Source of the DNA: Bacteroidota bacterium
GTDB taxonomy: Bacteria > Bacteroidota > Rhodothermia > Rhodothermales > Bin80
Direction: 5' to 3'
DNA length: 7,189 nt
Assembly: GCA_026702635.1 (NCBI GenBank)
Contig: JAPPBZ010000273.1
Coordinates: forward strand, 1 to 7,189
Position numbers and translations under genes: made by a program. Positions 6,148-7,189 of this stretch are shown in pieces (position 1 is the stretch's first letter; every line of letters begins with the position of its first letter). The notes below the pieces were generated by a model that saw only the letters and a program-made list of their open reading frames with translations, did no database searches and was not told the origin of the DNA.

Positions 6148-7189
6148 TCACAATATCTCGAGTGCCAAAGCGGTCCCTCCCCCTGTTCCATGACAGAGCG
6201 CTGCAAGACCCAGTGATTTCCCGTGTGCTCTCAGTGCATGAATGAGCGTCACGGCAATTCTGGCCCCTGAACATCCAATTGGGTGCCCGAGCGCGATTGC
6301 ACCCCCGTTCACATTCAACCTCTCGGGATCAATCCCCAATTCCCCAGCAAACAGCGGTGTACTCAAGGCGAATGCCTCATTATTTTCATAAAGATCAATA
6401 TCCGCCACCTGCATTCCTACCGTACTCAATGCACGCTGAGAAGCCTCAATCGGTGCCTCTACAAAACGCTCCCAGGTCCCCGCAGTCCATGCATGCCCCA
6501 GGATCCGGGCAATAGGTTGGAGCCCGTGGCTACGCACAAACTCCTCGCTTGCAAGCAAGATTGCAGCTGATCCATCACTAATCTGGCTACTATTTCCGGC
6601 CGTCAGCACCCCATCTTGTGCAAAAACCGGTCTCAGTTTGGAAAGTGTCTCTACAGTGGTCTCTGGCCGAATCCCTTCGTCCTGTTCAAGAACCCCTTTT
6701 TTTGTAGGGATAGGAGTGATCTCTGCTTTGAATCTGCCCTGTAGGGTCGCCGAATGTGCACGGGCATGAGATTCGGCAGCTACTTCATCAAGCTCCTGTC
6801 GACTGATCTGGACTTTTTGTGCCAAACGCTCTGCCTGCACTCCCATGGACTCCCCATTGATTGGGTCTGAAAGTCCATCCTTGTGTAGCAAATCAATGAC
6901 GCCCTCCTTTGGCTCAGATAAGTACTTGTATCCCCATCGGGCCTTGCTTGAGAGCGCAAACCCCGTCTGGGACATGGATTCAACGCCACCTGCCAAGATT
7001 AAATTTGAAGTGCCGGACTGAATGAAGGCAGTACCCATCATCAAACTCATCATCCCCGAAGAGCACACCATATCAACGCTAACTGCATCTACGGAATCAG
7101 GAATTGACGCGTGCTTCGCCGCCTGACGTGCTACGAGTTGCCCATGACCGCCTCCTAAAACATGCCCCATCAGAATCAAATCCACCGAC
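6148..7189 (-). CDS. Acetyl-CoA C-acetyltransferase (thiolase), 5' end outside the window
   Basis: The reading frame stays open to the window edge, so the N-terminus is missing; a GTG at 7185 is internal, not the start. Counting from that codon as residue 1, the nucleophile is C41 in VDMVCSSGMMSL, the NEAF motif is at 269-272, the catalytic histidine is H301 in GGAIALGHPIGCSGAR and the second catalytic cysteine is C331 in LCHGTGGGTA. Spacing fits the biosynthetic thiolase of Zoogloea (Cys89, His348, Cys378) if about 48 residues are missing, giving a full length near 393. GNSSQISDGSAA (198-209) is another family signature. The enzyme reversibly joins two acetyl-CoA into acetoacetyl-CoA, or cleaves 3-ketoacyl-CoA in the cytoplasm. 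Whether it serves fatty-acid breakdown, ketone-body or polyhydroxyalkanoate metabolism depends on upstream neighbours that are not visible. atoB, phaA or thlA would all be possible names. It converges on the repeat-protein gene. Confidence 0.94.
   Translation of the reverse strand, partial: SVDLILMGHVLGGGHGQLVARQAAKHASIPDSVDAVSVDMVCSSGMMSLMMGTAFIQSGTSNLILAGGVESMSQTGFALSSKARWGYKYLSEPKEGVIDLLHKDGLSDPINGESMGVQAERLAQKVQISRQELDEVAAESHARAHSATLQGRFKAEITPIPTKKGVLEQDEGIRPETTVETLSKLRPVFAQDGVLTAGNSSQISDGSAAILLASEEFVRSHGLQPIARILGHAWTAGTWERFVEAPIEASQRALSTVGMQVADIDLYENNEAFALSTPLFAGELGIDPERLNVNGGAIALGHPIGCSGARIAVTLIHALRAHGKSLGLAALCHGTGGGTALALEIL

Overview
This window looks like ordinary chromosomal sequence from a member of the Bacteroidota/Rhodothermota group (FCB superphylum). 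That assignment is an inference from three things. The AlaS has group-style motifs (HIDLRPDE, IELWNLVFIQY). None of the three visible start codons has a Shine-Dalgarno sequence. The secreted proteins are of kinds common there (MA-type metallopeptidase with a TolB-like propeller, DUF4097-type repeat protein). Species cannot be fixed from the sequence alone. I see no phage, transposon, CRISPR or defence module.

Layout from left to right. Positions 22-1563, minus strand: an exported zinc metallopeptidase joined to the start of a beta-propeller; it stops abruptly inside a propeller blade next to a run of six T, so it is probably broken or shifted in frame. Positions 1564-1726: a short spacer with one perfect inverted repeat. 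Positions 1727-1812, minus: tRNA-Ser with anticodon CGA. Positions 1813-1853: a 41-base spacer with a second inverted repeat. Positions 1854-4727, minus: complete alaS, alanyl-tRNA synthetase with catalytic, editing and C-Ala domains plus two extra segments. Positions 4728-4880: a divergent promoter spacer. Positions 4881-5981, plus: a secreted protein built on nine near-regular 18-19 residue turns carrying the motif T-S-D-G-D, predicted to be a beta-solenoid. Positions 5982-6147: a convergent spacer with a hairpin. Positions 6148-7189, minus: an acetyl-CoA acetyltransferase (thiolase) whose first roughly 48 residues lie outside the window.

The genes do not form one pathway. alaS and tRNA-Ser share strand and are close enough to share a transcript, and both serve translation. 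The thiolase belongs to acyl-CoA metabolism. The two exported proteins flank the translation genes. The best leads are the abrupt end of the metallopeptidase, the very regular DGD-ladder solenoid with its internal duplication and switching Ser codons, and the lineage-type insertions in AlaS. I do not see convincing evidence of a new multi-gene system.
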